Below, in pieces: positions 35,884-42,697 of a stretch of DNA of 42,697 nt. The position numbers were made by a program, and so were the translations under genes. Under the pieces are notes generated by a model that made no database searches, was not told where the DNA came from, and saw only the letters and a list, made by a program, of their open reading frames with translations. This DNA comes from Syntrophaceae bacterium. GTDB taxonomy: Bacteria > Desulfobacterota > BSN033 > UBA1163. The stretch lies in assembly GCA_013388645.1 (NCBI GenBank), contig JACAEV010000066.1:1-42697 (forward strand), written 5' to 3'. Position 1 is the stretch's first letter; every line of letters starts with the position of its first letter.

Positions 35884-37371
35884 ATGAGACGAGTTAAAAA
35901 TTTTATTAATGGAGAATGGGTGGATGCTCGATCTGGTCAATTCTTTCAGTCGATCAATCCTGCTAACAAGACTGAAGTCGTGGGCGTTGTTCCAAAATCA
36001 GGAGGGGAAGACATCGATCGGGCGGTCAAGGCAGCAAGAAAAGCCTATGAAACATGGCGATTGACCCCTGCTCCCCGTCGGGGTGAGATTCTTTTCAGCG
36101 CTGCAGAAATTCTTTTAAAGAATAAAGAGTCCTTAGGAAAACTCGAAACACGGGAGATGGGGAAGATCCTTCCCGAAGCTATGGGTGATGTCCAGGAGGC
36201 CATTGATATGGGTTATTATATGGCTGGAGAGGGAAGGAGGCTCTCTGGAGAGACCGTTCCATCCGAGCTTCCCAATAAGGATATGAAATCGATTCGCGTT
36301 CCATTGGGTGTTTTTGGATTGATCACCCCATGGAATTTTCCCATCGCCATTCCTGCGTGGAAGATCTTTCCAGCCCTCATATGTGGAAATACGATTATTT
36401 TTAAACCCTCCAGTGACACCTCGGTCTGTGCCGCTGCATTTGTGGAAGTATTAGCAGAAGCAGGTTTGCCCAAGGGGGTGTTGAATCTCGTCCATGGAAC
36501 AGGAGGAGAGGTAGGAGAATATTTGGTGAGCCATCCCGCGGTGGATGCCATCTCTTTTACGGGTTCTTTTGATACTGGGAAACATCTTGAAGCGATTTGT
36601 GGAGCCCTCCATCGGATGATTGTGACTGAGATGGGCGGGAAGAATGCCATCATCGTGATGGACGATGCGAAACTTGATTTGGCCGTTGAAGGAGCGATCT
36701 GGGGCGGATTTGGAACGACTGGACAGCGATGTACAGCCGCCAGTCGGATCGTCGTCCACAAGAAAATCTATAAAAAATTCATTGAACGATTTAAAGCTGC
36801 TGGGTCTCGGCTCAGAATAGGAGATGGCCTTCGAAAAGAGACAGATATGGGGCCTGTAATTAATGAGTCCCAGTTCAATAAAATACTTCAATATATTGAA
36901 ATCGGGAAGAAAGAAGGGGCCAAACTCATTCTCGGAGGAAAGGCCTATCAGAAGGGAAGTTGTTCCAAAGGATATTTTATCGAGCCCACTATTTTCAGTG
37001 AGGTGACTCCTGAGATGCGGATTGCGCAGGAGGAAATTTTCGGGCCGGTCGTTTCAGTGATCAGAGCCAACCACCTTGAAGAGGCCATTCAGATAGTGAA
37101 TCGTTCCCTCTATGGGCTTTCTTCTGCCATTTATACTCAGAATGTCAATTCAACTGCGATCGCAGAAAGGGACCTGGAGACGGGAATTGTTTACATCAAT
37201 GCTTCCACGATCGGAGCAGAAATTCATCTTCCCTTTGGGGGGGTCAAACATTCTGGATATGGAAGGAAAGAGGCAGGGGGTCGAGGGGGGGCTCTGGATA
37301 CGTATAGCCGTTGGAAGGTGATTTACAGAGATTTCAGCGGGCGACTTCAGAAGGCACAGATTGACAAATAA
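35884..37371 (+). CDS. NAD(P)-dependent aldehyde dehydrogenase
   Basis: The 495-residue product is a full-length ALDH-superfamily enzyme that oxidises an aldehyde to a carboxylate. Catalytic residues are visible: Asn151 (PWNF), Lys174 (KPSSD), Glu249 (TEMGGK) and Cys283 (GQRCTAAS), with FTGS near 225-228 for cofactor binding. The middle region (EMGKILPEAMGDVQEAIDMG) resembles ALDH7 and ketoglutarate-semialdehyde dehydrogenases, but the substrate cannot be fixed. I place the start at the ATG at 35884, because GAAGGA lies 7 nt before it; two earlier in-frame ATGs (35866, 35878) would put this site inside the gene. It lies downstream of the radical SAM gene after a short CAACG-word spacer. Confidence 0.93.
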   Translation: MRRVKNFINGEWVDARSGQFFQSINPANKTEVVGVVPKSGGEDIDRAVKAARKAYETWRLTPAPRRGEILFSAAEILLKNKESLGKLETREMGKILPEAMGDVQEAIDMGYYMAGEGRRLSGETVPSELPNKDMKSIRVPLGVFGLITPWNFPIAIPAWKIFPALICGNTIIFKPSSDTSVCAAAFVEVLAEAGLPKGVLNLVHGTGGEVGEYLVSHPAVDAISFTGSFDTGKHLEAICGALHRMIVTEMGGKNAIIVMDDAKLDLAVEGAIWGGFGTTGQRCTAASRIVVHKKIYKKFIERFKAAGSRLRIGDGLRKETDMGPVINESQFNKILQYIEIGKKEGAKLILGGKAYQKGSCSKGYFIEPTIFSEVTPEMRIAQEEIFGPVVSVIRANHLEEAIQIVNRSLYGLSSAIYTQNVNSTAIAERDLETGIVYINASTIGAEIHLPFGGVKHSGYGRKEAGGRGGALDTYSRWKVIYRDFSGRLQKAQIDK

Positions 37372-37524
37372 AGGCATGGGGAGAGGGTATCGGGGGAAAC
37401 TGGAATAATGGGTTAGAACCTAACATTTCGATATTCCATTCTTCCCTCATTCCAATAAATGGTTGATTCTTCCTTGGAGTTGTGGTAATGAAGAACCAGG
37501 TTGAAAATGACGAAGGGAGGGCAC
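37372..37524. repeat. GGAAT-word spacer before the REC-LpxC gene
   Basis: TGGAATAATGGG (37401-37412) faces CCCTCATTCCA (37444-37454), whose complement is TGGAATGAGGG. GTTAG/CTAAC (37412-37416, 37420-37424) forms a small hairpin between them. This is again a spacer made from one repeated word in both orientations. Confidence 0.4.
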
Positions 37525-38892
37525 ATGGAGAGAAAAGTCCTCATCGTGGACGATGAGGAGAGAGTCGTCCAATCGATTGCGGGGGTTCTGGAGGACGAAG
37601 GGTTTCGAGTTGCCAAGGCTAAAAGTGGCGAAGAGGCGATCAAGGTTTTCCAGCAGGAGGAGCCCGATATCACCCTTCTCGATATCTGGATGCCCGGGAT
37701 GGATGGCATCGAGGTATTAAAACGGCTCAAATGGATTTCTCCAGACTGTCAGGTGATTATGATCTCCGGCCATGCGACGATCTCAACCGCCATGACCGCT
37801 GTCAAATTGGGCGCTTTTGACTTCATCGAAAAACCTCTTTCTCTGGATGTCCTTCTGATGACCATTCGTCGCGCCCTCGATCAGCAAAAGGAGTTTCTGA
37901 CAATCCAGCGATCTGAAGAAATGGTGAGCGAGGATCCTTTCCAAGGGAAGAATATTTTTTCAAAAGGGATTGCCGAGGAAGTCACTGGGCCCCCCATTGC
38001 TAATCTTCGGGAAGCCATCTCGTTAACCAGGGAGTCTTCAAAGAGAAAAGGGACCTCTTTATTTCCTCAGCGCACCCTTAAGCAAAGCATGGTCCTTTAC
38101 GGAACAGGACTCCATTCTGGAAAGAAGACAGGCCTTCTTTTCCAGCCTTTACCTCCACACAGCGGAATTCTTTTCGGGAACATCTCTTCCGATGAGTTTG
38201 TTCCTGCCCATCTCGACTATGTCCAAACGACGGATTTTGCCACCTCGCTTAAAAAGGGAAGGGCAATTGCCAAGACTGTTGAGCATCTCATGGCGGTGTT
38301 GCATGCCTATCGGATCACCAACCTGATGGTGAAAATGATTGAAGAGATTCCCATCATGGATGGTTCCGCTGTTGAATTTTGTAAGATTGTGGAAGAGGCA
38401 GGGGTGGAGGACCAAGAAGAGAGGGTGGATGAATTGATCATTGATCGAAAGTTGGAGGTCGTCCAACATCATAAATCTCTGACCATTGAACCCGCAGAAG
38501 TCTTCTCCGTTCATTACTTTTTAAGTTACCCGCCCCCTATCGGGGAGCAGACTTTTGATTTCACATTAGAGAACGCGGAAGCCTTTAGGGATCAGGTTGC
38601 TCCAGCGAGAACATTTGGTTTTGTTAGGGATATCGAGATGCTTGAACGTATGGGGATGGGAGGAGGAGGCCGCCTCCATAATTTTATCCTCCTTGACGAT
38701 GAGAAGATCGTCAATACCGAACTTCGATTCTCCGATGAGTTTGTCCGACACAAGATTCTTGATTTGATCGGTGATTTCTACCTCCTCAATCGTCCGGTCC
38801 GAGGAAAAGTCACTGCTCGATTGACTGGCCATACAGAAAATATTGCTCTCATGAAAAAGATTCAGGAAGTGCAAAGAGAAAAAGAACGATGA
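37525..38892 (+). CDS. lpxC: Response-regulator receiver domain fused to LpxC
   Basis: LpxC removes the acetyl group from UDP-3-O-acyl-GlcNAc, the committed step of lipid A synthesis, using zinc. Here the 455-residue protein begins with a complete receiver domain (residues 1-125: acidic pair Asp9/Asp10, phospho-acceptor Asp53 in LLDIWMPG, Lys103 in EKPLS). A linker (about 126-180) leads to a complete LpxC (about 182-455, starting QRTLKQSM). LpxC zinc ligands are His254 (EHLMA), His409 and Asp413 (RHKILDLIGD); His436 (TGHTEN) is the catalytic base region; IPIMDGSA is intact. Spacings match E. coli LpxC (H238, D242, H265). The ATG at 37525 follows AAGGGAGGG. No histidine kinase gene is nearby. 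It could couple LPS synthesis to a phosphorelay. Confidence 0.95.
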   Translation: MERKVLIVDDEERVVQSIAGVLEDEGFRVAKAKSGEEAIKVFQQEEPDITLLDIWMPGMDGIEVLKRLKWISPDCQVIMISGHATISTAMTAVKLGAFDFIEKPLSLDVLLMTIRRALDQQKEFLTIQRSEEMVSEDPFQGKNIFSKGIAEEVTGPPIANLREAISLTRESSKRKGTSLFPQRTLKQSMVLYGTGLHSGKKTGLLFQPLPPHSGILFGNISSDEFVPAHLDYVQTTDFATSLKKGRAIAKTVEHLMAVLHAYRITNLMVKMIEEIPIMDGSAVEFCKIVEEAGVEDQEERVDELIIDRKLEVVQHHKSLTIEPAEVFSVHYFLSYPPPIGEQTFDFTLENAEAFRDQVAPARTFGFVRDIEMLERMGMGGGGRLHNFILLDDEKIVNTELRFSDEFVRHKILDLIGDFYLLNRPVRGKVTARLTGHTENIALMKKIQEVQREKER

Positions 38893-38920
38893 GCGATCAC
38901 CTGATTCTCCGGAGGAACCC

Positions 38921-39319
38921 ATGGCACAGGAAGAATACCGCCCCCCAGTCAAAGCGTTCTTGGATACGTTAGCGGACCTTCTCGCCGAGAGGTATTTTGA
39001 ACGGCTGAACGACAGGGCGAGGAAGATCCCAGAACTTCGAAGATTGATCACCGCCAAAGAGGCAAGCCAGTATCTCAGCCTTTCCACGGAAACGGTCTAT
39101 CGATTGGCCTCGACGAAGAAACTTCCTTACCTCAAAATTGGGGGCCGAGTTCTTTTCGACGTGAAAGCCCTTGACCACTGGGTTGAGAAACATATGATCC
39201 GAGAGAAGGAATGGAAGAGAGAGGAGTTGAAACCCGAGGCCGAAAAGGAAAGGTCCAATACAAAATTTCCTAAGGACTCAGATCTCCTCAGCTTCTTAAA
39301 GAAGAAAGGGAAGGATTAG
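38921..39319 (+). CDS. Small helix-turn-helix (excisionase/MerR-like) protein
   Basis: The 132-residue protein has a central HTH_17/excisionase-type domain at about residues 43-93 (ITAKEASQYLSLSTETVYRL, then LPYLKIGGRVLFDVKALDHW), which binds DNA through a winged helix. An N-terminal helical stretch (about 8-30) and a charged C-terminal tail surround it. It lies 28 nt after the REC-LpxC gene with GGAGG before its ATG, so it is likely co-transcribed. No phage or integrase gene is nearby, so it is more likely a chromosomal regulator than a true excisionase. Its target is unknown. Confidence 0.82.
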   Translation: MAQEEYRPPVKAFLDTLADLLAERYFERLNDRARKIPELRRLITAKEASQYLSLSTETVYRLASTKKLPYLKIGGRVLFDVKALDHWVEKHMIREKEWKREELKPEAEKERSNTKFPKDSDLLSFLKKKGKD

Positions 39320-39616
39320 TAATTTTAGATTTTGGATTGCGGAATTTCAGATCCCCATTTCTGATTTACGAGTCCCTTACCGTAACCCTCCTGTCATAAG
39401 AAAGAGAGCCGCCGATCCGACAGACCTGCCAGACCTCCAAAATCTCCTAAAACAAAATGACAATTACTTTTTTGAGATTCCTGAAAAAGTCCAAAAATCT
39501 TTGATAATACGATGTTGAAACGATTGCACAGATTACCAATTTATTGAAAATAAAGAAAAATCTGTGTAATCAAGAGAGGGAAAGTAGTTTTTTCAAAACC
39601 CTCTTTGTGTTTTAAC
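39320..39616. repeat. Intergenic stretch with spacer-family words
   Basis: The first 70 nt repeat GATTT/GGATT words (TTTTAGATTTTGGATTGCGG, TTTCAGATC), as in the murC-murB spacer. GTAACCCTCC (39382-39391) matches 20880-20889, and ACCTGCCAGACC (39424-39435) matches 24395-24406. From 39440 to 39616 I see AT-rich sequence without a gene. Confidence 0.45.
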
Positions 39617-39646
39617 TTGACAGAGAAGGGAAAATAAAATTAAAAT
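39617..39646 (+). promoter_or_regulatory. Promoter of a short RNA/peptide unit
   Basis: TTGACA (39617-39622) is followed after 18 nt by TAAAAT (39641-39646). Transcription would start near 39653, just before a purine-rich double ribosome binding site and about 120 nt before a strong terminator. Confidence 0.6.
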
Positions 39647-39671
39647 AAAGGAGGAGAAGGAGGTGAGGTCC

Positions 39672-39734
39672 ATGAGATGGATGTTTCCCCATGCAACCCA
39701 TTGTTCAACCTGTGGGTCGTTGCGATGGTCCTGA
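39672..39734 (+). CDS. Possible 20-residue Cys-containing peptide
   Basis: An ATG at 39672 opens a frame of 20 codons ending in TGA (39732-39734), with MFPHATHCSTCGS in the middle, i.e. a CxxC and two His. It is preceded by AAGGAGGTGA at ideal spacing, with another GGAGGAGA just upstream, one of the best ribosome binding sites in the window. The frame is short and overlaps a predicted hairpin, so it may be a leader peptide, a small metal-binding peptide or chance. Confidence 0.35.
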   Translation: MRWMFPHATHCSTCGSLRWS

Positions 39735-39773
39735 GCAAGACGTTAAACGGCTCGTAGGCAAAAGGAAGACTTT

Positions 39774-39803
39774 AAAGGCCGGTATTTGAACCGGCCTTTT
39801 TCA
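39774..39803 (+). terminator. Rho-independent terminator
   Basis: AAAGGCCGGT (39774-39783), loop ATTTGA, ACCGGCCTTT (39790-39799), then further T. The 10-bp perfect, GC-rich stem with a U-tract is a textbook terminator. It ends the short unit that begins at 39617 and separates it from the nucleotidase gene. Confidence 0.88.
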
Positions 39804-39929
39804 TTCACCCCATATCATTGTGAAGCCCCTCATTTTCAAAGACCGTAGAGGAAGGCAATATCCAAGCAAAAGGGAATGAAAAGCCCTCCTCTGTGAATTT
39901 CATCATCGAAGGTTTTAGGGAGAATCGTT

Positions 39930-41468
39930 ATGAAGAAGGTGGATGCGATTCGTCTTTTCGTTTTTCTCTTTTTTTTGTGTGGGTCCTTTGCCCATGGCCA
40001 ACCCGTTGAAATCAGGATTCTCCACATCAATGACTTCCATGGTTTTGCCGAATCTTATCAGCCCATCGGATCGGATGAACCGCTCGGGGGTATTGCTTAT
40101 CTTGCCCACCGAGCAAATGAACTTCGAAAAGAAAAGCCCACCCTGTTACTCTGCGCAGGGGATATGATCCAAGGGCATCACTGGGCCAATCTTTTTCAGG
40201 GTGAATCTGTGATCGAGTTGATGAATCAAATGAAATTTGACGCCATGGTTTTGGGAAACCATGAATTTGATTTTGGGCAAGAGGTACTTCAGAAAAGAAT
40301 TTCAGAGGCGATGTTTCCTATGCTTGGAGCTAATGTGAAAGGGCTGAATGGTCTTAAACCATTTATCGTCAGAGAAGTAAAAGGTTTGAAAATCGGGATC
40401 ATCGGAATCGTCACCGAGGAGACACCCATCAGCACCCATCCTCAAAATGTGGAGGGCCTTCAATTCCTTTCATCGATGGAAGTAGTTGGGGAATATATCA
40501 GCGATCTGAAAAACAGGGTGGATTTCATTGTAGTATTATCCCATATCGGCTACTCGAATGACCGTAGACTTGCAGAAAATATACAGGGGATCAACCTCAT
40601 TGTTGGAGGACATTCCCACACTAAGCTGAATCGCCCCGTGATGATCGGAGAAACGATCCTCGTTCAGGCCTGGGAGCACGGGAAGGCCCTCGGCGTCTTA
40701 GACCTCGCCTTGGAGCATGGAAAGATTGCGAAATACGAAGGATATCTCGAAGAGATCAGACCAAAAGGTCAGAAAGATCAGGCCGTATCAGCCCTCGTGG
40801 AAAAATTTAAAGAGAAGGTCAGCACCCTTTTAAATGAGGAAGTAGGGGAGGCCGAAGAAGACCTGGATGGTGAGAACGTGAGAAAGAGAGAGACCAACTT
40901 CGGAGATCTGCTTGCGGATATCCTAAGACAGGCCTCCGGGTCAGATATCGCCCTCATCAACGGAGGTGGAATTCGGGCGAGCATCCGTAAGGGAAGAATA
41001 AAATTGAAGGATGTTTATGCTGCTTTACCATTTAATAATTATATCGTAACGATCAAACTGAGAGGGAAGCAGATTTGGGATGCATTGGAACACGGTGTTT
41101 CGAATGTGGAAAATGAAGATGGTCGGTTTCCACAAGTCTCAGGGCTTACATTTAAATATTCTCTATCAGAGAAAAAAGGGGAAAGGGTGAAGGAAATTTC
41201 CATCTTTGGAAGACCGATCGATCTCGATAAGGAGTATTCCGTTGCCACTCACGATTTCCTCGCCGCAGGGGGCGATGGATATCAAATGTTTAGAAGAGGG
41301 CTGGAATCTTCAAAGGAGGTCCCAAATGTCGGAGGCATCCTGAAGGGGGGAAAAGTCGTCACCAGCCATACAGGAAAATGGCTAAGGGATATAGTGGTGG
41401 AATATCTTAGGGAGAAAAAAAGAGTGGCGCCAAGAGTGGAGGATAGGATCAGGGAGATTCGCTCATGA
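39930..41468 (+). CDS. Exported 5'-nucleotidase/UshA-family metallophosphoesterase
   Basis: The 512-residue protein has a signal peptide (IRLFVFLFFLCGSFAHG, cut near residue 23) and is probably periplasmic. The N-terminal metallophosphoesterase domain shows ILHINDFHG near 29-37, LCAGDMIQG near 74, VLGNHEFDFG near 106-115, LSHIGY near 202 and GGHSHT near 224, all metal-binding motifs. The C-terminal 5'-nucleotidase domain has NGGGIRASI near 345 and AAGGDGYQMF near 443, which bind the nucleotide. Family members hydrolyse nucleotides, UDP-sugars or 2',3'-cyclic nucleotides; which one is unknown. AGGGAG precedes the ATG. Its stop overlaps the next gene (ATGA). Confidence 0.93.
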   Translation: MKKVDAIRLFVFLFFLCGSFAHGQPVEIRILHINDFHGFAESYQPIGSDEPLGGIAYLAHRANELRKEKPTLLLCAGDMIQGHHWANLFQGESVIELMNQMKFDAMVLGNHEFDFGQEVLQKRISEAMFPMLGANVKGLNGLKPFIVREVKGLKIGIIGIVTEETPISTHPQNVEGLQFLSSMEVVGEYISDLKNRVDFIVVLSHIGYSNDRRLAENIQGINLIVGGHSHTKLNRPVMIGETILVQAWEHGKALGVLDLALEHGKIAKYEGYLEEIRPKGQKDQAVSALVEKFKEKVSTLLNEEVGEAEEDLDGENVRKRETNFGDLLADILRQASGSDIALINGGGIRASIRKGRIKLKDVYAALPFNNYIVTIKLRGKQIWDALEHGVSNVENEDGRFPQVSGLTFKYSLSEKKGERVKEISIFGRPIDLDKEYSVATHDFLAAGGDGYQMFRRGLESSKEVPNVGGILKGGKVVTSHTGKWLRDIVVEYLREKKRVAPRVEDRIREIRS

Positions 41469-41659
41469 AAGTTTATATCAATGACATCTCGATCGATCTT
41501 TTACCGGGCATGACGGTAAGGCATGCCCTGATCGCTGTCGGAATTCTTAAAGAGATAGACCATTCAACGAAGGTTTATGATGAATGGGGAAATGAGATGG
41601 GCTTGGATGGGGGCTTAGCTGAGGGGATGAAGATTTATACTAAAAGCTCTCAATCTTAA
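41465..41659 (+). CDS. Small beta-grasp-like protein
   Basis: The 64-residue protein (MKVYINDISIDLLPGMTVRH...) looks like a small beta-grasp (ubiquitin-like) fold: two strands with IDLLPGMTVRHAL, then a helix, then EWGNEMGLDGGLAEGMKIYTK. It has no cysteine and does not end in the Gly-Gly needed for ThiS/MoaD chemistry. The start overlaps the nucleotidase stop by 4 nt (ATGA), so the two proteins are probably made together. Unlike the nucleotidase it has no signal peptide, so it may stay in the cytoplasm. Function is unknown. Confidence 0.72.
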   Translation: MKVYINDISIDLLPGMTVRHALIAVGILKEIDHSTKVYDEWGNEMGLDGGLAEGMKIYTKSSQS

Positions 41660-41682
41660 GAACGAAATAGTCAATCAATAGC

Positions 41683-41704
41683 TTGCCTTTCAGGAGAGAG
41701 GCAA
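41683..41704. other. Hairpin before the M20 gene
   Basis: TTGCCTTT (41683-41690), loop CAGGAG, AGAGGCAA (41697-41704) form an 8-bp stem including one G-T pair. No U-tract follows, so it is unlikely to be a terminator. It lies 30 nt before the GTG of the M20 gene. Confidence 0.35.
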
Positions 41705-41734
41705 ACGTCCCGTAGAATTTGGAAGGAGAATTCA

Positions 41735-42697
41735 GTGGAAAATCGTTTAAAGAAAGAAATTATAAAAATGAAGGACTGGTTGATAGAGATTCGGAGAATC
41801 ATTCATATGCACCCTGAGCTTGGATTCGAAGAGGTTGAGACCTCCAAATTTATTTCCAAATGGCTTGAGAGATTTGGAATCGAAGTGAAGAGTGGATATG
41901 CGAAGACAGGTGTCATTGGGCTTCTTCAAGGAGGAGAATCGGGGAGAACCGTTGCCATCCGGGCTGATATGGATGCCCTTCCCCTTGAGGAGGCAAATCC
42001 AGTCCCTTATGTGTCAAAGGTGAAGGGGAAAATGCATGCTTGTGGTCATGATGCCCATGTCGCGATCCTTTTGGGTGTGGCTAAATTCTTTTCTTCCGTT
42101 AAAGATCAGATCAGGGGAAACATTAAATGGATCTTTCAACCCGCAGAAGAAGGGGGCGGTGGCGGGAAAGTGATGGTGGAGGAAGGGGTATTAGAGAATC
42201 CAAAGGTGGATGCAATCTTTGGGGCACATGTCTTTCCTTTCCTTCCGGTTGGAAAAGTGGGAGTTTATGAGCGAGAAGGATTGGCTGCGACGGATCGTTT
42301 TACCATCAAACTGATTGGAAAGGGTGGACATGCTGCTTCCCCTCATATGGCCAGAGATCCGATTCTCGCTGCAGGCCATCTCATCACACAGATCCATTCC
42401 ATTGTCAGTCGAAACATCAATCCATTGGAGAGTGGGGTGATCACCATCGGTAAAGTCATCGGAGGAACGGCATTTAATATCATTCCGGATGAGGTCGAAT
42501 TGCTTGGAACGGTTCGATCTCTCACTCCCCAGGTGAGGGAAGAATTAAAAAGCAAACTTGAACAAGTCACCCAGGGGGTTGCCCGCTCCTTTGGGATGCA
42601 TGATCAATTCCATTTCGAAGATGGATATCCGGTTTTGATCAACGACTTGGAAATGACCCGACTGGTCATTTCAGCCTGTTCCACAGGGATAGGGAAG
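41735..42697 (+). CDS. M20-family metallo-amidohydrolase, cut by the window end
   Basis: The first 321 residues of an M20D-type amidohydrolase (IAA-amino acid hydrolase/HipO/N-acyl-amino acid deacylase group) are present; family members have about 390-400 residues, so about 75 are missing at the right edge. It shows HMHPELGFEE near residues 25-34, RADMDALPLEEAN near 74-86, CGHDAH near 103 (metal Cys/His), FQPAEEGGGGG near 137 (catalytic Glu), GAHVFP near 167 and GKGGHAASPHMARDP in the dimerisation domain. There is no signal peptide. The start is a GTG with GAAGGAG 7 nt upstream. It removes an acyl group from an amino-acid conjugate; the substrate is not predictable. Confidence 0.9.
   Translation, partial: MENRLKKEIIKMKDWLIEIRRIIHMHPELGFEEVETSKFISKWLERFGIEVKSGYAKTGVIGLLQGGESGRTVAIRADMDALPLEEANPVPYVSKVKGKMHACGHDAHVAILLGVAKFFSSVKDQIRGNIKWIFQPAEEGGGGGKVMVEEGVLENPKVDAIFGAHVFPFLPVGKVGVYEREGLAATDRFTIKLIGKGGHAASPHMARDPILAAGHLITQIHSIVSRNINPLESGVITIGKVIGGTAFNIIPDEVELLGTVRSLTPQVREELKSKLEQVTQGVARSFGMHDQFHFEDGYPVLINDLEMTRLVISACSTGIGK

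Larger units (their letters stand above)
39653..39803 (+). ncRNA. Candidate structured small RNA or leader RNA
   Basis: Between the promoter and the terminator the transcript of about 150 nt can fold into two hairpins. The first pairs CCAT-GCAA-CCCA (39689-39700) with TGGG-TTGC-ATGG (39713-39728) with two bulges. The second pairs CCT-GAGC (39729-39735) with GCTC-AGG near 39750-39758. A perfect terminator follows. I compared it by eye with common riboswitch consensus sequences (TPP, cobalamin, c-di-GMP-I, fluoride, SAM) and found no match. It could be a trans-acting RNA, a translated leader, or an attenuator for the nucleotidase gene at 39930. Confidence 0.4.

Noticed and set aside
38921-39319. 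Prophage or integrative element marked by an excisionase-like gene
   Set aside because: No integrase, phage gene, attachment-site repeat or composition change is visible around it.
39672-39803. Known riboswitch (TPP, c-di-GMP-I, fluoride, cobalamin, SAM)
   Set aside because: None of the conserved core words of these classes is present at the expected places. Described only as an unknown structured RNA.
41683-41704. Hairpin before the M20 gene as a terminator
   Set aside because: No U-tract follows the stem, so it is listed only as a hairpin.

Overview
This window looks like the chromosome of an uncultured Gram-negative bacterium, most likely from the Deltaproteobacteria/Desulfobacterota. 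It carries a complete division and cell wall (dcw) cluster in canonical order, a MurE with the meso-diaminopimelate motif, an LpxC (so lipid A is made), lipoprotein and signal-peptide genes, and several protein types common in that group. Taxonomy is inferred from gene content and order only. No rRNA, tRNA or CRISPR array was found.

Positions 1-8939 hold mixed small units: an unassigned left edge with nested palindromes; a TatD-family hydrolase and an unknown protein on the minus strand; a hotdog thioesterase; CorA; a small conserved protein; a stand-alone cyclic-nucleotide-binding protein; an alpha/beta hydrolase fused to a class III nucleotide cyclase domain; a relic of another hydrolase; and ligA on the minus strand, whose predicted promoter implies a leaderless mRNA.

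Positions 9237-27861 are the dcw cluster: promoter, three 10-bp-phased MraZ-type boxes, mraZ, rsmH, ftsL, ftsI, murE, murF, mraY, murD, ftsW, murG, murC, murB, ddl, ftsQ, ftsA, ftsZ. Several junctions overlap by 4 nt or abut (ftsL-ftsI, murE-murF, murF-mraY, ftsW-murG). Most other junctions carry spacers of 45-155 nt built from short repeated words or palindromes, different at each junction. The cluster makes peptidoglycan precursor (MurB-G, Ddl, MraY) and the septal machinery (FtsL, I, W, Q, A, Z). FtsZ has two copies of its C-terminal partner-binding peptide.

Positions 28016-36000 hold a TIGR03960-like radical SAM protein, an alpha/beta hydrolase, a dead Y1 (REP-type) transposase element with 25-bp inverted ends, then a minus-strand block with a four-zinc-ribbon membrane protein, a lipoprotein with an SH3-like domain, and a sirtuin. 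A radical SAM activating-enzyme-like gene diverges from the sirtuin gene and may also be leaderless.

Positions 35884-42697 hold an aldehyde dehydrogenase, a response-regulator receiver domain fused to LpxC, a small helix-turn-helix protein, a short promoter-to-terminator unit that may encode a structured RNA and/or a 20-residue peptide, an exported 5'-nucleotidase-family enzyme coupled to a 64-residue protein, and an M20 amidohydrolase cut by the window end.

The best candidates for something undescribed are the REC-LpxC fusion (37525-38892), the short RNA/peptide unit (39617-39803), the doubled FtsZ tail (27721-27852), and the word-repeat spacers in the dcw cluster.
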